Shown: positions 16,373-24,832 of the stretch, one piece after another
Layout of the letters: each line of letters begins with the position of its first letter
Position numbering within the stretch: the first letter of the stretch is position 1
From: Bradyrhizobium erythrophlei
Lineage (GTDB): Bacteria > Pseudomonadota > Alphaproteobacteria > Rhizobiales > Xanthobacteraceae
Reading direction: 5' to 3'
Assembly: GCA_900129675.1 (NCBI GenBank)
Contig: FSRD01000003.1
Location: 372,001 to 436,000, forward strand
Length of the DNA stretch: 64,000 nt
The notes under the pieces: model-generated
What the model was told of the DNA's origin: nothing
The model's input: the letters and a program-made list of their open reading frames with translations, nothing else
Databases searched by the model: none
Position numbers and translations under genes: made by a program

Positions 16373-17676
16373 TAGACGATCGATTCCATGAAACCGGCAT
16401 TGAGAATGCCAGCATTTATGGAACGGGAAGCATGTTGGTGGATTCCTCGTTTGAGAAGAGCTGAACGAGGAGCGAGATCATGGCAACATGGCGGCGAGCG
16501 CTTGAGGTGGTGATGACAGATGAGGACGTTTTGCGTCTGATCAGCATTTCCCGGTCCCGCACCGAGCCGGCGAGCCGGGTGCAGCGTGCGCAGATGCTTC
16601 TGGCCTATAGCGAGAACCCGTCTTTTTTTGCCGTTGGACAGCGGGTGGGGGTGCATCACCAGACGGTCCAACGCTGCATCGAGCGGGCGCTGGCCTATGG
16701 GCCGTTGATGGCGCTTGATGACCGACCCAGACCGGGCAAGGAGCCAACGATTACGCCGGAGGCCAAGGCCTGGCTGGTGTCGTTGGCGTGCGACAAGGCC
16801 AAGGATCACGGCTATCCGCACGAGTTGTGGACGACGCGTCTGCTGGCGCGCCATGCGCGCGAACACGGGGCGGCAGCGGGACACGGATGCCTCGCCAATC
16901 TTGTCCAGGGCACGGTGTGCAAGATTCTCGGTCAAGAGGAGATCAAACCGCATAAGGTACGTTACTATCTGGAACGCCGCGACGCCGAGTTCGAACAGAA
17001 GATGGCGGAAGTTCTGTGCGTCTATCGCGAGGTCCAGGTCCTGAAAAAGGCCGCGGCCAAGGCGAAGAAGGCGAAGAAAAAGCCTAAAACATCGCGCAAG
17101 CCGGTAGCGATTGTCTCCTACGACGAGAAGCCGGGAATCCAGGCGATCGCGACCACGTCGCCGGATTTGCCGCCGGTGCCTGGCACCTACGCGACATTCT
17201 CACGCGACCATGAGTACAAGCGCCATGGCACGCTCAGCCTGTTGGCCGGGATCGATCTGCTCACCGGCAAGGTCCACGCCCTGGTCAAAGACCGCCACCG
17301 CAGTCGCGAGTTCATTGAATTCCTCAAACTTCTCAATGCCGCTTACCCGGCCGGTACAGCGATCAAGCTGATCCTGGACAACCACTCGGCACATATCTCC
17401 CGAGAAACCCAAGCTTGGCTCGCTACTCAACCGAGCGGCCGCTTCGCGTTCACCTTCACGCCCAAACACGGCTCGTGGCTCAACCTCATCGAGGGCTTCT
17501 TCTCCAAGTTCGCCCGCTCCGTCCTGCGCCACATCCGCGTAGCATCAAAACAGGAGCTAAAGGAGCGCATCATGCTCGGCATCAAGGACGTCAATCGCCA
17601 CCCCGTCGTCCACACCTGGTCTTACAAACTCGCCGAGGCTGCCTGATATGATTCAAACCAAGGAAACGCTGACCTA
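16373..17676 (+). mobile_element. IS630-family insertion sequence
   Basis: About 1.3 kb with one intact transposase. Imperfect terminal inverted repeats are visible: CTAGACGATCGATTCCATG at the left (from 16372) against CTAGGTCAGCGTTTCCTTG read inward from the right (from 17677), 13 of 19 positions matching. Both ends carry a TA, the usual IS630 target dinucleotide. The element lies just past the last gene of the catabolic operon and does not break a recognisable gene. Confidence 0.75.
16480..17646 (+). CDS. IS630-family transposase
   Basis: A 388-residue DDE transposase of the IS630/Tc1-mariner group. The N-terminal half is a helix-turn-helix region (QRVGVHHQTVQRCIERAL). A very basic Lys-rich linker lies near residues 187-208. 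The catalytic acids are Asp215 (SYDEKPG), Asp300 (LILDNHSAH) and Glu338 (NLIEGFFSK). The frame is unbroken, so the protein may be active. An internal ATG at 16513 is an alternative start. Confidence 0.92.
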   Translation: MATWRRALEVVMTDEDVLRLISISRSRTEPASRVQRAQMLLAYSENPSFFAVGQRVGVHHQTVQRCIERALAYGPLMALDDRPRPGKEPTITPEAKAWLVSLACDKAKDHGYPHELWTTRLLARHAREHGAAAGHGCLANLVQGTVCKILGQEEIKPHKVRYYLERRDAEFEQKMAEVLCVYREVQVLKKAAAKAKKAKKKPKTSRKPVAIVSYDEKPGIQAIATTSPDLPPVPGTYATFSRDHEYKRHGTLSLLAGIDLLTGKVHALVKDRHRSREFIEFLKLLNAAYPAGTAIKLILDNHSAHISRETQAWLATQPSGRFAFTFTPKHGSWLNLIEGFFSKFARSVLRHIRVASKQELKERIMLGIKDVNRHPVVHTWSYKLAEAA

Positions 17677-17700
17677 GTATAGATCGCAACGGAGATGGAA

Positions 17701-18165
17701 ATGGGCGCTTTCACGGGACGGCTTTCAGGCTTGATCGGTTTCGTACTCATGGCGTGGTCGGCCGGCGCGGCCCACGCGGCCACGCTGGATTATCAGGGAA
17801 TCTGGACCATCACGACGTCGGAGCCGGCGCCCTGGGCCGCGCCCAGGGAAAAGCCTGATGCCTCGGACCTGAAGGCGTTGATTGGCCACGCCGTCACGTT
17901 CCGCGTCGACCGGATCGACGCGCCGGCTCCGTTAGGATGCAAAAAGCCGCATTACGCGATCAAGCAATACGCGCCCGACATGCTGTTTCAGGGCGGATTG
18001 ACCGATCCCGGCAAGCAGGCCACGGCGTTGGGCTTTACCGACAAGACGATCCCGACAATCGAGACCGGATGCGACGGCGCCATCGATTTTCATTTCGTCA
18101 ACGCCGGCACGGCGCTGTTCGGATTGAACAACCGGGTCTATCGAATGGAAAAGAAGCCGAACTGA
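17701..18165 (+). CDS. Small secreted hypothetical protein
   Basis: About 154 residues, with an N-terminal signal peptide (GLIGFVLMAWSAGAAHA, cleavage after A-H-A near residue 26) and a mature part starting TLDYQGIWTI. Two cysteines occur in the mature region, in LGCKKPHYA and TGCDGAIDF, and could form a disulfide in the periplasm. The C-terminus reads LFGLNNRVYRMEKKP. An ATG two codons earlier (17695) is also possible. I do not recognise the family. It begins 25 bases after the IS630 right end. Confidence 0.65.
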   Translation: MGAFTGRLSGLIGFVLMAWSAGAAHAATLDYQGIWTITTSEPAPWAAPREKPDASDLKALIGHAVTFRVDRIDAPAPLGCKKPHYAIKQYAPDMLFQGGLTDPGKQATALGFTDKTIPTIETGCDGAIDFHFVNAGTALFGLNNRVYRMEKKPN

Positions 18166-18254
18166 CCTTGCGCGGTGGCGGCCGCAGGTCGCCGTCACGA
18201 CCTGCTTCAAGGCGGCTGCGATCCTCTCCAATGCCCGGTCTGCAAAGGCACGCG

Positions 18255-18365
18255 TCAGCCGTGGTAAAAAGCCAGCGGCAGGAAGATATAGGTCCAGCAG
18301 AACAGGACAGCCAAGCCGGCCGGTACCGCGATGTCCTCGGTGGTCATGCCGAATCTGGTGGTCAT
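18255..18365 (-). CDS. 36-residue single-pass membrane peptide
   Basis: A short frame reading MTTRFGMTTEDIAVPAGL and then a hydrophobic run ending FLPLAFYHG before TGA. Residues ~13-33 would span the membrane. CAGGAG lies 6 bases before the ATG, an excellent ribosome binding site. A second ATG at codon 7 is also possible. It stands alone between a secreted protein and the LTXXQ gene. No function is known to me; it may be a small regulatory or complex-stabilising membrane peptide. Confidence 0.6.
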   Translation of the reverse strand: MTTRFGMTTEDIAVPAGLAVLFCWTYIFLPLAFYHG

Positions 18366-18414
18366 GTCGAATCTCCTGGGTTCGTAAACTGCGGCATGCG
18401 TTGTTCGGGTTAGG

Positions 18415-20226
18415 TCAGGGGCTTGCGACCTGCTGCAGCGTGTTGAAGCGGGCCTTCTGCTCGCTGCTCAGTTCGGCATAGAACTCGTCCAGCGCGGGCT
18501 GCACCCTGTTCGCCGCCTCCTGCATGGCCTCGAGCCGCTTCTGCATCGCCTGCAGCCGCCCGACCGGCGTCAGCGGCACCTCGTCCGGGCAGGCCGCCTG
18601 CAATCCCTGAACGGCCTTCCTGGTCGCCGCGCTCAGGCGGTCGAGCGCTTCCTTTTGCTTGCCGGCTGGATGCACCACGGCCTCGATCCGCTCGATTGGC
18701 AGCTGAGTCAGGCTGGACTTGGGCTGGCCGCAGCTCTCGGACTGTGCATTCGCATCCTGCGCCGGTTGCTGCGGTGGACGCTCGCCGACATGAGGACCAA
18801 GCGCGTTGAAGCGGGCCTGTTGCTCGTCGCTTAGCGAATTATAGAACTTCTCCAGTGCCGGCCGCACGATCCGCACCGCCTCGAGCGTCGCGCTGATGCG
18901 GTTCGTCATCGCCCGCAGGCGGCCGGGTGGTGTCATCGCATAGGTATCGGCGCAGGATTGCTTGAACACATCGGCCGCCTTTGCTGCGGCCGCCCTCAAA
19001 TCATCCAGCAAGGCGCGCTGCTCGGTCGTCGGCCGCACCGCCCGCGTGATCGACGCAAGCGGCCAAGCGGTGACGCCCTTGTCGGGATCGCCGCACAATT
19101 GCCGCAGCGTCTGCGGGTTCGCGCTTGGCCGTTCGCGTGCGCGCGAAGCGTATCCGGAGACTTCGCCGCCGGGTTCCGGGCCAAGCATGGCGTAGGCGGA
19201 ATACGGACTTTCGTCGCCCCAGAACACGGTGTCGAAAAAGTCATCATAGGCGTAGGCCCAATAGCCGGCGTCGTAGGCGTAGGGCCAGAACGTGTAATCG
19301 AAGATGTCGGAATAGGCATAGGGCCAGAACACCGGACCAAGCCATGGCACGAACGCCGCGTGCAGGCCGCGACGCCAGGCGAAGCGGGGAGCCCAGCCGT
19401 GCTGTCGGACGGTGAGCGCCGCCTGGGCCTGCGGGTTGGCATTACCGCGGAAGCGCGCGGCAAACCGCCCGCGTTCGGCGGCCTGCACGGCGGCCGCCGC
19501 TGCGGCGGCGCGCCCGGCCGCGGGAGACTGCAGTCCCAGCTGCTTCTGGCGCGCCAGATCACTCTGCTGCGCATGCTGCTCACGCTCGAGCAGGCGGTTC
19601 TGCGCCTGCAGCAATCGCTCTTGCTGGCGTTGCGCCCGCGCGCCTCGCGGCTTCTGCGACTGCACTTGCTGCACGCGCTGCTGCAGGTGATCGATGCGGC
19701 TTTGGCGCTCGGCGGTCTGGCGTGAAAGCGTCTCGCGCTGGCGTTGCTGCACGATTTGCTGTCGCTGCTGGATGTTCTGCTCACGCTGTTGCGCACGTTG
19801 TTCCTGTCGTGACTGCCGCGCGCTCAGAGCGGGCGCCGTGTTGGGGCGCGATGGTGCGGCGATGTGGGGCTCCGGCCGCCGCGTCATGGCTGGACGCTGC
19901 GGCAGCGCCGCGGGACCACGATGGAACTCGGGCCGCGGAGCTGCAACGCGCGGTGCAACCACGTGCGGCGGTGCAGCGAAGTGAGGCATCGGGCGCGGCG
20001 CCGCCATGGCCGGACGCTGTGGGGGAGCGGGATGGAATGCCGGTGCGGCCGGCCGCGCCATGGCCGGCGGCGCGGCTGGATGAAATGCTGCGGCTGGCGG
20101 TCCGGCGGGCCGGGCGGCCGCCGCAGGCGGTCCATGCCCTTTCTGCTGGGCGTGCGCGCCGACGCTCGCCGCGATCACGTAGACACCAACAAGGAACGCT
20201 GCAAAGCAGGCGCCACGTGGAAGCAT
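18415..20226 (-). CDS. Large LTXXQ/CpxP-like periplasmic protein
   Basis: About 603 residues starting at the ATG at 20226, which follows GGGGAG and gives a signal peptide (AAFLVGVYVIAASVGAHAQ). Order: an Ala/Pro/His-rich stretch to about residue 130; a Gln/Arg-rich coiled-coil region (~135-240); an aromatic FWPYAY segment repeated twice (~295-335); and two related C-terminal helical modules ending YNSLSDEQQARFNAL and YAELSSEQKARFNTL, the LTxxQ-type signature of Spy/CpxP proteins. Each module has a cysteine (QLCGDPDKG/SCGQPKS). It is much larger than Spy/CpxP and probably an envelope stress or chaperone-like protein. Confidence 0.7.
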   Translation of the reverse strand: MLPRGACFAAFLVGVYVIAASVGAHAQQKGHGPPAAAARPAGPPAAAFHPAAPPAMARPAAPAFHPAPPQRPAMAAPRPMPHFAAPPHVVAPRVAAPRPEFHRGPAALPQRPAMTRRPEPHIAAPSRPNTAPALSARQSRQEQRAQQREQNIQQRQQIVQQRQRETLSRQTAERQSRIDHLQQRVQQVQSQKPRGARAQRQQERLLQAQNRLLEREQHAQQSDLARQKQLGLQSPAAGRAAAAAAAVQAAERGRFAARFRGNANPQAQAALTVRQHGWAPRFAWRRGLHAAFVPWLGPVFWPYAYSDIFDYTFWPYAYDAGYWAYAYDDFFDTVFWGDESPYSAYAMLGPEPGGEVSGYASRARERPSANPQTLRQLCGDPDKGVTAWPLASITRAVRPTTEQRALLDDLRAAAAKAADVFKQSCADTYAMTPPGRLRAMTNRISATLEAVRIVRPALEKFYNSLSDEQQARFNALGPHVGERPPQQPAQDANAQSESCGQPKSSLTQLPIERIEAVVHPAGKQKEALDRLSAATRKAVQGLQAACPDEVPLTPVGRLQAMQKRLEAMQEAANRVQPALDEFYAELSSEQKARFNTLQQVASP

Positions 20227-20389
20227 GATTGTAGCTCCCCGGTAGGTCCGGTCGCCCAACGAACTCAACGCGAGAGCGCAAGAATCGTTCGCCCGCCGGC
20301 GATTCCGGCATTGCGATTTTACGCCGCAGGGGGACGGGTGAACCTCGCTGAAGAGAATCGGCGGCTGCGACGGCGGTCGTGCACCACCG

Positions 20390-21604
20390 TCACGACAAAT
20401 CCTGCTTCAGCGTCGCATCGATCTGCTCCAGCGCCCAGTCGACCTGATCGCCTGTGATCACCAGCGGCGGCGCGATGCGGATGGTATGTTCGTGGGTGTC
20501 CTTGGCGAGCAGCCCCCGGGCCTGCAGCGCCTCGCAATAGCGGCGGGCGCGGCCGGCTTCGGGGTGAAGCTCGACCGCCAGCATCAATCCGCGCCCGCGC
20601 ACCTCGCGGACGGTGTTGGCGCGGATTTTCTTGAGGCCGTCGAGGAAACGCACGCCCTGCACGGCCGCATTCTCGATCATGCCTTCCTCGACAAGCACGC
20701 GCAGCGCGGCCCGCGCCACCGCGCAGGCGAGCGGGTTGCCGCCGAAGGTCGAACCGTGCTGGCCGGGCCTCAGCGTGCCCAACACGTCGTTGTTGGAAAG
20801 CACCGCTGAGACCGGATAGAAGCCGCCGGACAGCGCCTTGCCGAGCAGCGTCACATCCGCCTCGATGCCTTCATGCTGTTCGGCAAGCAGCTTGCCGGTG
20901 CGGCCGAGCCCGGTCTGGATCTCGTCGAGGATCAGCATCACGTCATGCGCGGTGCAGAGCTCGCGCACCCGCGCAAAATAGCCCGCCGGTGGAATGATGA
21001 CGCCGGCCTCGCCCTGAATTGGCTCGACCAGGAACGCGACGGTGTTTGGCGTGATCGCCGCTTCCAGCGCGTCAGCGTCGCCGAATGCGATGATCTTGAA
21101 GCCGGGCGCGAACGGTCCAAAATGCTTGCGCGTCTCAGGATCGGTAGAGAAGCCGACGATGCCGAGCGTGCGGCCGTGGAAATTGTTGGCGCAGACGATG
21201 ATCTCGGCTTCGCCGTCCGGCACGCCCTTGATCACGTAGCCCCATTTGCGCACCGACTTGATCGCGCTCTCGACCGCCTCGGCGCCGCTGTTCATCGGCA
21301 ACACCTTGTGCGAGCCGGTCAACTGCGCGAGTTCTTCGTAGAACGGCGCCAGCTGATCGTTATGGAAGGCGCGCGACGTCAGCGTCAGCCGGCCCGCCTG
21401 TTGCACCATCGCCGCCAGGATTTTTGGATGGCAGTGGCCCTGGTTGACCGCCGAGTAGGCGGAGAGGCAATCGAGATAGCGGTTGCCTTCCGTATCCCAG
21501 ACAAAGACGCCTTCGCCGCGCGACACCACGACCCCGATCGGCTCGTAATTGTAGGTGCCCAAGCGGGCTTCGGTGGCGAGGAAATCAGTGACCGATCGAT
21601 TCAT
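20390..21604 (-). CDS. rocD: Ornithine aminotransferase
   Basis: A 404-residue class III PLP aminotransferase that converts ornithine and 2-oxoglutarate to glutamate-5-semialdehyde and glutamate. The PLP lysine is Lys256 (LLGKALSGG), the pyridine-nitrogen Asp is Asp227 (LILDEIQTG), and NSGAEAVESAIK at 105-116 forms the phosphate region. The N-terminal stretch TYNYEPIGVVVSRGEGVFVWD is typical of RocD and distinguishes it from acetylornithine or GABA aminotransferases. It stands alone here without arginase or proline genes. Confidence 0.92.
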   Translation of the reverse strand: MNRSVTDFLATEARLGTYNYEPIGVVVSRGEGVFVWDTEGNRYLDCLSAYSAVNQGHCHPKILAAMVQQAGRLTLTSRAFHNDQLAPFYEELAQLTGSHKVLPMNSGAEAVESAIKSVRKWGYVIKGVPDGEAEIIVCANNFHGRTLGIVGFSTDPETRKHFGPFAPGFKIIAFGDADALEAAITPNTVAFLVEPIQGEAGVIIPPAGYFARVRELCTAHDVMLILDEIQTGLGRTGKLLAEQHEGIEADVTLLGKALSGGFYPVSAVLSNNDVLGTLRPGQHGSTFGGNPLACAVARAALRVLVEEGMIENAAVQGVRFLDGLKKIRANTVREVRGRGLMLAVELHPEAGRARRYCEALQARGLLAKDTHEHTIRIAPPLVITGDQVDWALEQIDATLKQDLS

Positions 21605-21668
21605 CTTTCGTCACTCCCCTGGCAGGCCGCGCCGGCGCGACCAAACCGCTCGGAACAGCGCCAGCCAT

Positions 21669-21720
21669 GACACTATCGATCACGCTATCGATCACGCTAT
21701 CAATCACGCTATCAATCACT
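21669..21720. repeat. 12-bp tandem repeat upstream of rocD
   Basis: Three full units of ATCACGCTATC(G/A) at 21679-21714 are flanked by partial units on both sides. The array begins 65 bases ahead of the rocD start and could influence its expression by slippage or as a protein-binding array. Confidence 0.8.
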
Positions 21721-21838
21721 TGGGCATCGGCCCGGCCGCCGGGAAGGATTGATGCCGACCTGATTGCAAATATTCTCTGGCCTCAGGGCGCCGCGCCGAA
21801 CCGGCAAGTCGCATCGCCCGTCCCGGCCATGTTGGGCG

Positions 21839-22528
21839 TCAATCCTTCTCCCGATGCGCCAGTTCGAGCGTCACCAGCCGTGCCAATAGCGTCGCGGGAT
21901 AAAGCTGGCCAAAGATCGCCTCCAGATTACAGAGGCTGCGCGCGATCGGGTCGACGGGAGCAACGTCGCCATAGCCGGTAGTGGTCATCGTCGCGAAACT
22001 GAAATAAATCAGCCGGCTCGCCAGCGCCGGGCTGTCTTCGACAATCATGCCGGAAAATGCCTTCGACTCCAGCGTTCCGACAAAGGTGTACAGGCTTGCG
22101 AAGATGACGGCGACCGTCAGGTACAAGAGCACGGCGCCGATGACGCGGTGATAGGTGATTCGTCCCGGCGCAAAGGTCGCACGCGCGACGACCCATCCCA
22201 TCGTCACTCCCATGATCAGCCAGGACGCCGCGAACAAATTGAGGTCGAGGATCGAGGGTGATCGGATGCGCAGGACGGCACCGGTGACGATCATGCCGAG
22301 CGCGACCAGCATCGCGATCACCGCCCATCGGCTGTCCGACATGAAGAACACGCCGCCGACGAGAAACAGCGCCAGCACCAGTTCGAACACCTGGAACGCG
22401 AAAATGCCCTGCGCCTGCAGCGGGGCCACGACAAACAGCATGACGACGAGCAGAATGGTGAGGGCCGTCAGCAGGGGATCGGCCCAGCGATCGCGCAATT
22501 GATCAATGTCCATGGGATCAGGCTTCAT
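21839..22528 (-). CDS. K+-channel-like membrane protein
   Basis: A 229-residue protein with about six hydrophobic segments (for example LTILLVVMLFVVAPL near residue 25, FELVLALFLVGGVFFM near 50, VIGAVLLYLTVAVIFASLY near 135). The pore motif TTTGYGD at 182-188 is the potassium selectivity filter. The pore loop and last helix resemble two-TM K+ channels; the N-terminal helices act as a membrane anchor without an obvious voltage sensor or RCK domain. It probably passes K+ across the inner membrane. Confidence 0.8.
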   Translation of the reverse strand: MKPDPMDIDQLRDRWADPLLTALTILLVVMLFVVAPLQAQGIFAFQVFELVLALFLVGGVFFMSDSRWAVIAMLVALGMIVTGAVLRIRSPSILDLNLFAASWLIMGVTMGWVVARATFAPGRITYHRVIGAVLLYLTVAVIFASLYTFVGTLESKAFSGMIVEDSPALASRLIYFSFATMTTTGYGDVAPVDPIARSLCNLEAIFGQLYPATLLARLVTLELAHREKD

Positions 22529-22557
22529 TCACCGGTGATGACGAGATTGATGCAGCA

Positions 22558-23799
22558 TTAGCTGGCCACACATGGCACCTTCAAAAACCCGCGAAACCGC
22601 ACCCGGCCGCCGCGCACCGGTTCGCCGTTCAGCTTATACTCCGGAAACCGCGCCAAAAAATGCGAGATCGCGATCGCGCCTTCGAGCCGTGCCAGCGCCA
22701 TCCCGGCGCATTGATGCGCGCCGGTGCCGAAGGCGAGGTGGCGGTTCGGGGTGCGGCCGACGTCGAGACGCTCGGGATCGGGAAATTGCAGGGGATCGCG
22801 GTTGGCGGCGCCGATGCACAGCGTCACCGGCGTGCCCGCGGGCAGCGTGATGCCGCCGAGTTCGACGGGCTCCACGGTCATGCGGTTTCCGAGCTGGTTC
22901 GAGCTTTCGAACCGCAGCATTTCCTCGACCGCGGTCTTGATCATTTCGGGGTGTTCGATCAGCCGCCTTTTCTCGTCGGGATGATCCAATAGCGCCACCA
23001 GCCCGTTGCCGATCAGATTGGTGGTGGTCTCATGGCCGGCGTTGAGCAGAAAGATGCAATTGTGCAGCAATTCCTTCTCGGTCAGCCGCTCGCCATTGTC
23101 TTCACCCTGGATCAGCCGCGTCAGCACATCGTTGAGGGGATTTCCCGGCTTGGCGCGCCGCTTTTCGACCAGGCCTCCGAGATAGGCGAGGAAGTCCTTC
23201 ACCGCCAAATTGCCGCGGGCAAAGACGTCCGGGCTGACGACGGGTTCGAGCGCGCCTAAAATCGCCAGCGACCAGTCGCGCAAGGGCTCGCGCTCGTCGT
23301 GGGGGACGTCGAGCAAATTGCCGATCACCTCAATGGGAATCGCGGAAGCAAAATCGTCGATCAGGTCGACACTGCCCTCGACCTGGCCTTTGACGGCGAG
23401 GCCATCGAGCAGGCGGTCCACCAAGGCGATCAGGTCGGGCTCCATCGCCGCGATCGCGCGCGGCGACAGCGCGCCCATGATCAGCCGCCGCACGCGGGTG
23501 TGGGCGGGCGGATCGTTGAAGACGAGGCTGGTGGTGTGGTGCTCGTAGAGCAGGGAGGCGCCATATTTCGGCGCAAACTCCTTCTTCTTGTCGGATGAGA
23601 ACACCTTGGTGCTCTTGTAGGCCGAGACCAGATCGTCATAGCGGGTCAGGAACCAGGAACCGTTCGGCAGGCGCTTGACCGGCTCGTGCTCGCGCAGGGC
23701 CCGATAGGTCGGGTAGGGGTTGGCGTAGAACTCGGGTGTCAGTTTCTCAAGGTCGAAACCGGCCGCCAGCTCGCGCGCGTCTGAATTCATACCTGTCAC
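22558..23799 (-). CDS. Cytochrome P450 (class I bacterial)
   Basis: A 413-residue soluble P450. The I-helix oxygen-activation motif AGHETTT is at 254-260, the K-helix E-x-x-R is Glu293-Arg296, and the haem-ligand motif FGTGAHQC ends at Cys364. It needs external electrons from ferredoxin and ferredoxin reductase; none is adjacent, though a suitable reductase lies at 1.5-2.7 kb. The substrate is unknown. It is divergent from the TetR gene starting at 24130, which might regulate it. Confidence 0.92.
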   Translation of the reverse strand: MTGMNSDARELAAGFDLEKLTPEFYANPYPTYRALREHEPVKRLPNGSWFLTRYDDLVSAYKSTKVFSSDKKKEFAPKYGASLLYEHHTTSLVFNDPPAHTRVRRLIMGALSPRAIAAMEPDLIALVDRLLDGLAVKGQVEGSVDLIDDFASAIPIEVIGNLLDVPHDEREPLRDWSLAILGALEPVVSPDVFARGNLAVKDFLAYLGGLVEKRRAKPGNPLNDVLTRLIQGEDNGERLTEKELLHNCIFLLNAGHETTTNLIGNGLVALLDHPDEKRRLIEHPEMIKTAVEEMLRFESSNQLGNRMTVEPVELGGITLPAGTPVTLCIGAANRDPLQFPDPERLDVGRTPNRHLAFGTGAHQCAGMALARLEGAIAISHFLARFPEYKLNGEPVRGGRVRFRGFLKVPCVAS

Positions 23800-24107
23800 T
23801 CTTCGTGAAGACGGACAAATGAACGACCACCAAAATTAGTCGCACCTGCAACTATCTTAAATGCTGTTCCCGAACCGGCGTCAACTCGGATTGAAGGGAT
23901 GATGCCGGGCGATTACGACCACGACGCCCGGCCGGGACCACAAGCGGTGCGCTGGGGCTCGCAAGCCGACCCGAATGAGCCGCAAAACCGTGAGGGTTAG
24001 ATTTTCGGAAAACTGACGTTTAAACAAAGAGATGAGGGTGTGCTTTTTGCGCCGCTACGTACCGGAATTCGCCCGCAGCGTTGCCATATTTCTTGACATT
24101 CACCTTG
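23800..24107. other. Divergent intergenic region, P450/TetR
   Basis: About 308 bases between the P450 start and the operator of the TetR gene. It holds promoter candidates for both directions; TTGACA at 24093-24098 is the clearest. Apart from a doubtful 27-codon frame at 24032-24115 I see no gene or strong secondary structure. Confidence 0.5.
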
Positions 24108-24123
24108 GTGAGTGATTACTCAC
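24093..24123 (+). promoter_or_regulatory. Promoter and palindromic operator of the tetR-RND operon
   Basis: TTGACA at 24093 makes a consensus -35 box. At 24108-24123 the perfect palindrome GTGAGT-GATT-ACTCAC spans the expected -10 position. A TetR-type repressor bound there would block the promoter, so autoregulation by the next gene is likely. With normal spacing the transcript would begin at or next to the ATG at 24130. Confidence 0.6.
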
Positions 24124-24129
24124 ATTCCC

Positions 24130-24831
24130 ATGTCCACCCTGCGCATGACCAGTGATTTGCGGCGGCAATTGATCTTGAGCGCCGCCAAGCGATGCTTCGC
24201 CCGAAATGGCTTTGCCGGAACCACGACCAAGAGCGTCGCGGCGGCGGCGGCCATATCGGAAGGGCTGTTGTTCAAGCATTTCCCCTCCAAAGCGGCGCTT
24301 TATGCCGAAATCCTCGCCGAAGAGTGCGAGGCCGACCCGGATCTGATGCATCTGCTCGGCCAGGAGCCGTCGACCGCGACGCTGGTCGAACTGGTTTGCG
24401 GCATGGTTGGGCATTTCAGGGAGCTTCTCGAGGCGCCGGACCAGGAAGAGGCGCAGCGGCTGCGGCTGATGGTGACGAGCCATCTCGACGACGGCGAGTT
24501 CGCGCGGCTGCTCTACGGCAAGATCGAAGATCTCATCGGGTCGGTGTTCACCACCTCGCTCGAAAGCGCGATCGCCGCCGGCGATGCCTCAGCCATCGGC
24601 CACGCGCCGCTCAATCTGTTCTGGTTTGCGCATCACACCGTGCTGATGGCGGCGCTGGTGCGGCTTCCCGCCGTGCCCTGTCTTTCCTACGGCGATGCCG
24701 CCGGCCACGAGCGGCAGCTTTGCCAATTCATACTCCGCGGAATCGGGCTTAACGAAGCCGCAATTGCTTTTCATCTGGATCGCGAGCTGTCGCCGAATTC
24801 GGGACAATCGGTAACCGCAGAAAGTGCATGA
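24130..24831 (+). CDS. TetR-family repressor of the RND efflux operon
   Basis: A 233-residue regulator with an N-terminal HTH: LRRQLILSAAKRCFARNGFAGTTTKSVAAAAAISEGLLFKHF, spanning residues ~8-50. The C-terminal ligand domain is helical. It ends two bases before the adaptor gene, so it is cotranscribed with the pump it probably represses. No Shine-Dalgarno sequence precedes the ATG at 24130 or the next at 24145, consistent with leaderless translation. Inducers are unknown. Confidence 0.85.
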   Translation: MSTLRMTSDLRRQLILSAAKRCFARNGFAGTTTKSVAAAAAISEGLLFKHFPSKAALYAEILAEECEADPDLMHLLGQEPSTATLVELVCGMVGHFRELLEAPDQEEAQRLRLMVTSHLDDGEFARLLYGKIEDLIGSVFTTSLESAIAAGDASAIGHAPLNLFWFAHHTVLMAALVRLPAVPCLSYGDAAGHERQLCQFILRGIGLNEAAIAFHLDRELSPNSGQSVTAESA

Positions 24832-24832
24832 C

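Noticed and set aside
21669..21720. Reading the 12-bp repeats as a CRISPR array
   Set aside because: The units are back to back with no spacers and no cas genes lie near.
24032..24115. 27-codon frame starting ATGAGGGTG before the tetR gene
   Set aside because: No clear ribosome binding site or recognisable sequence, and it overlaps the promoter/operator; probably chance.
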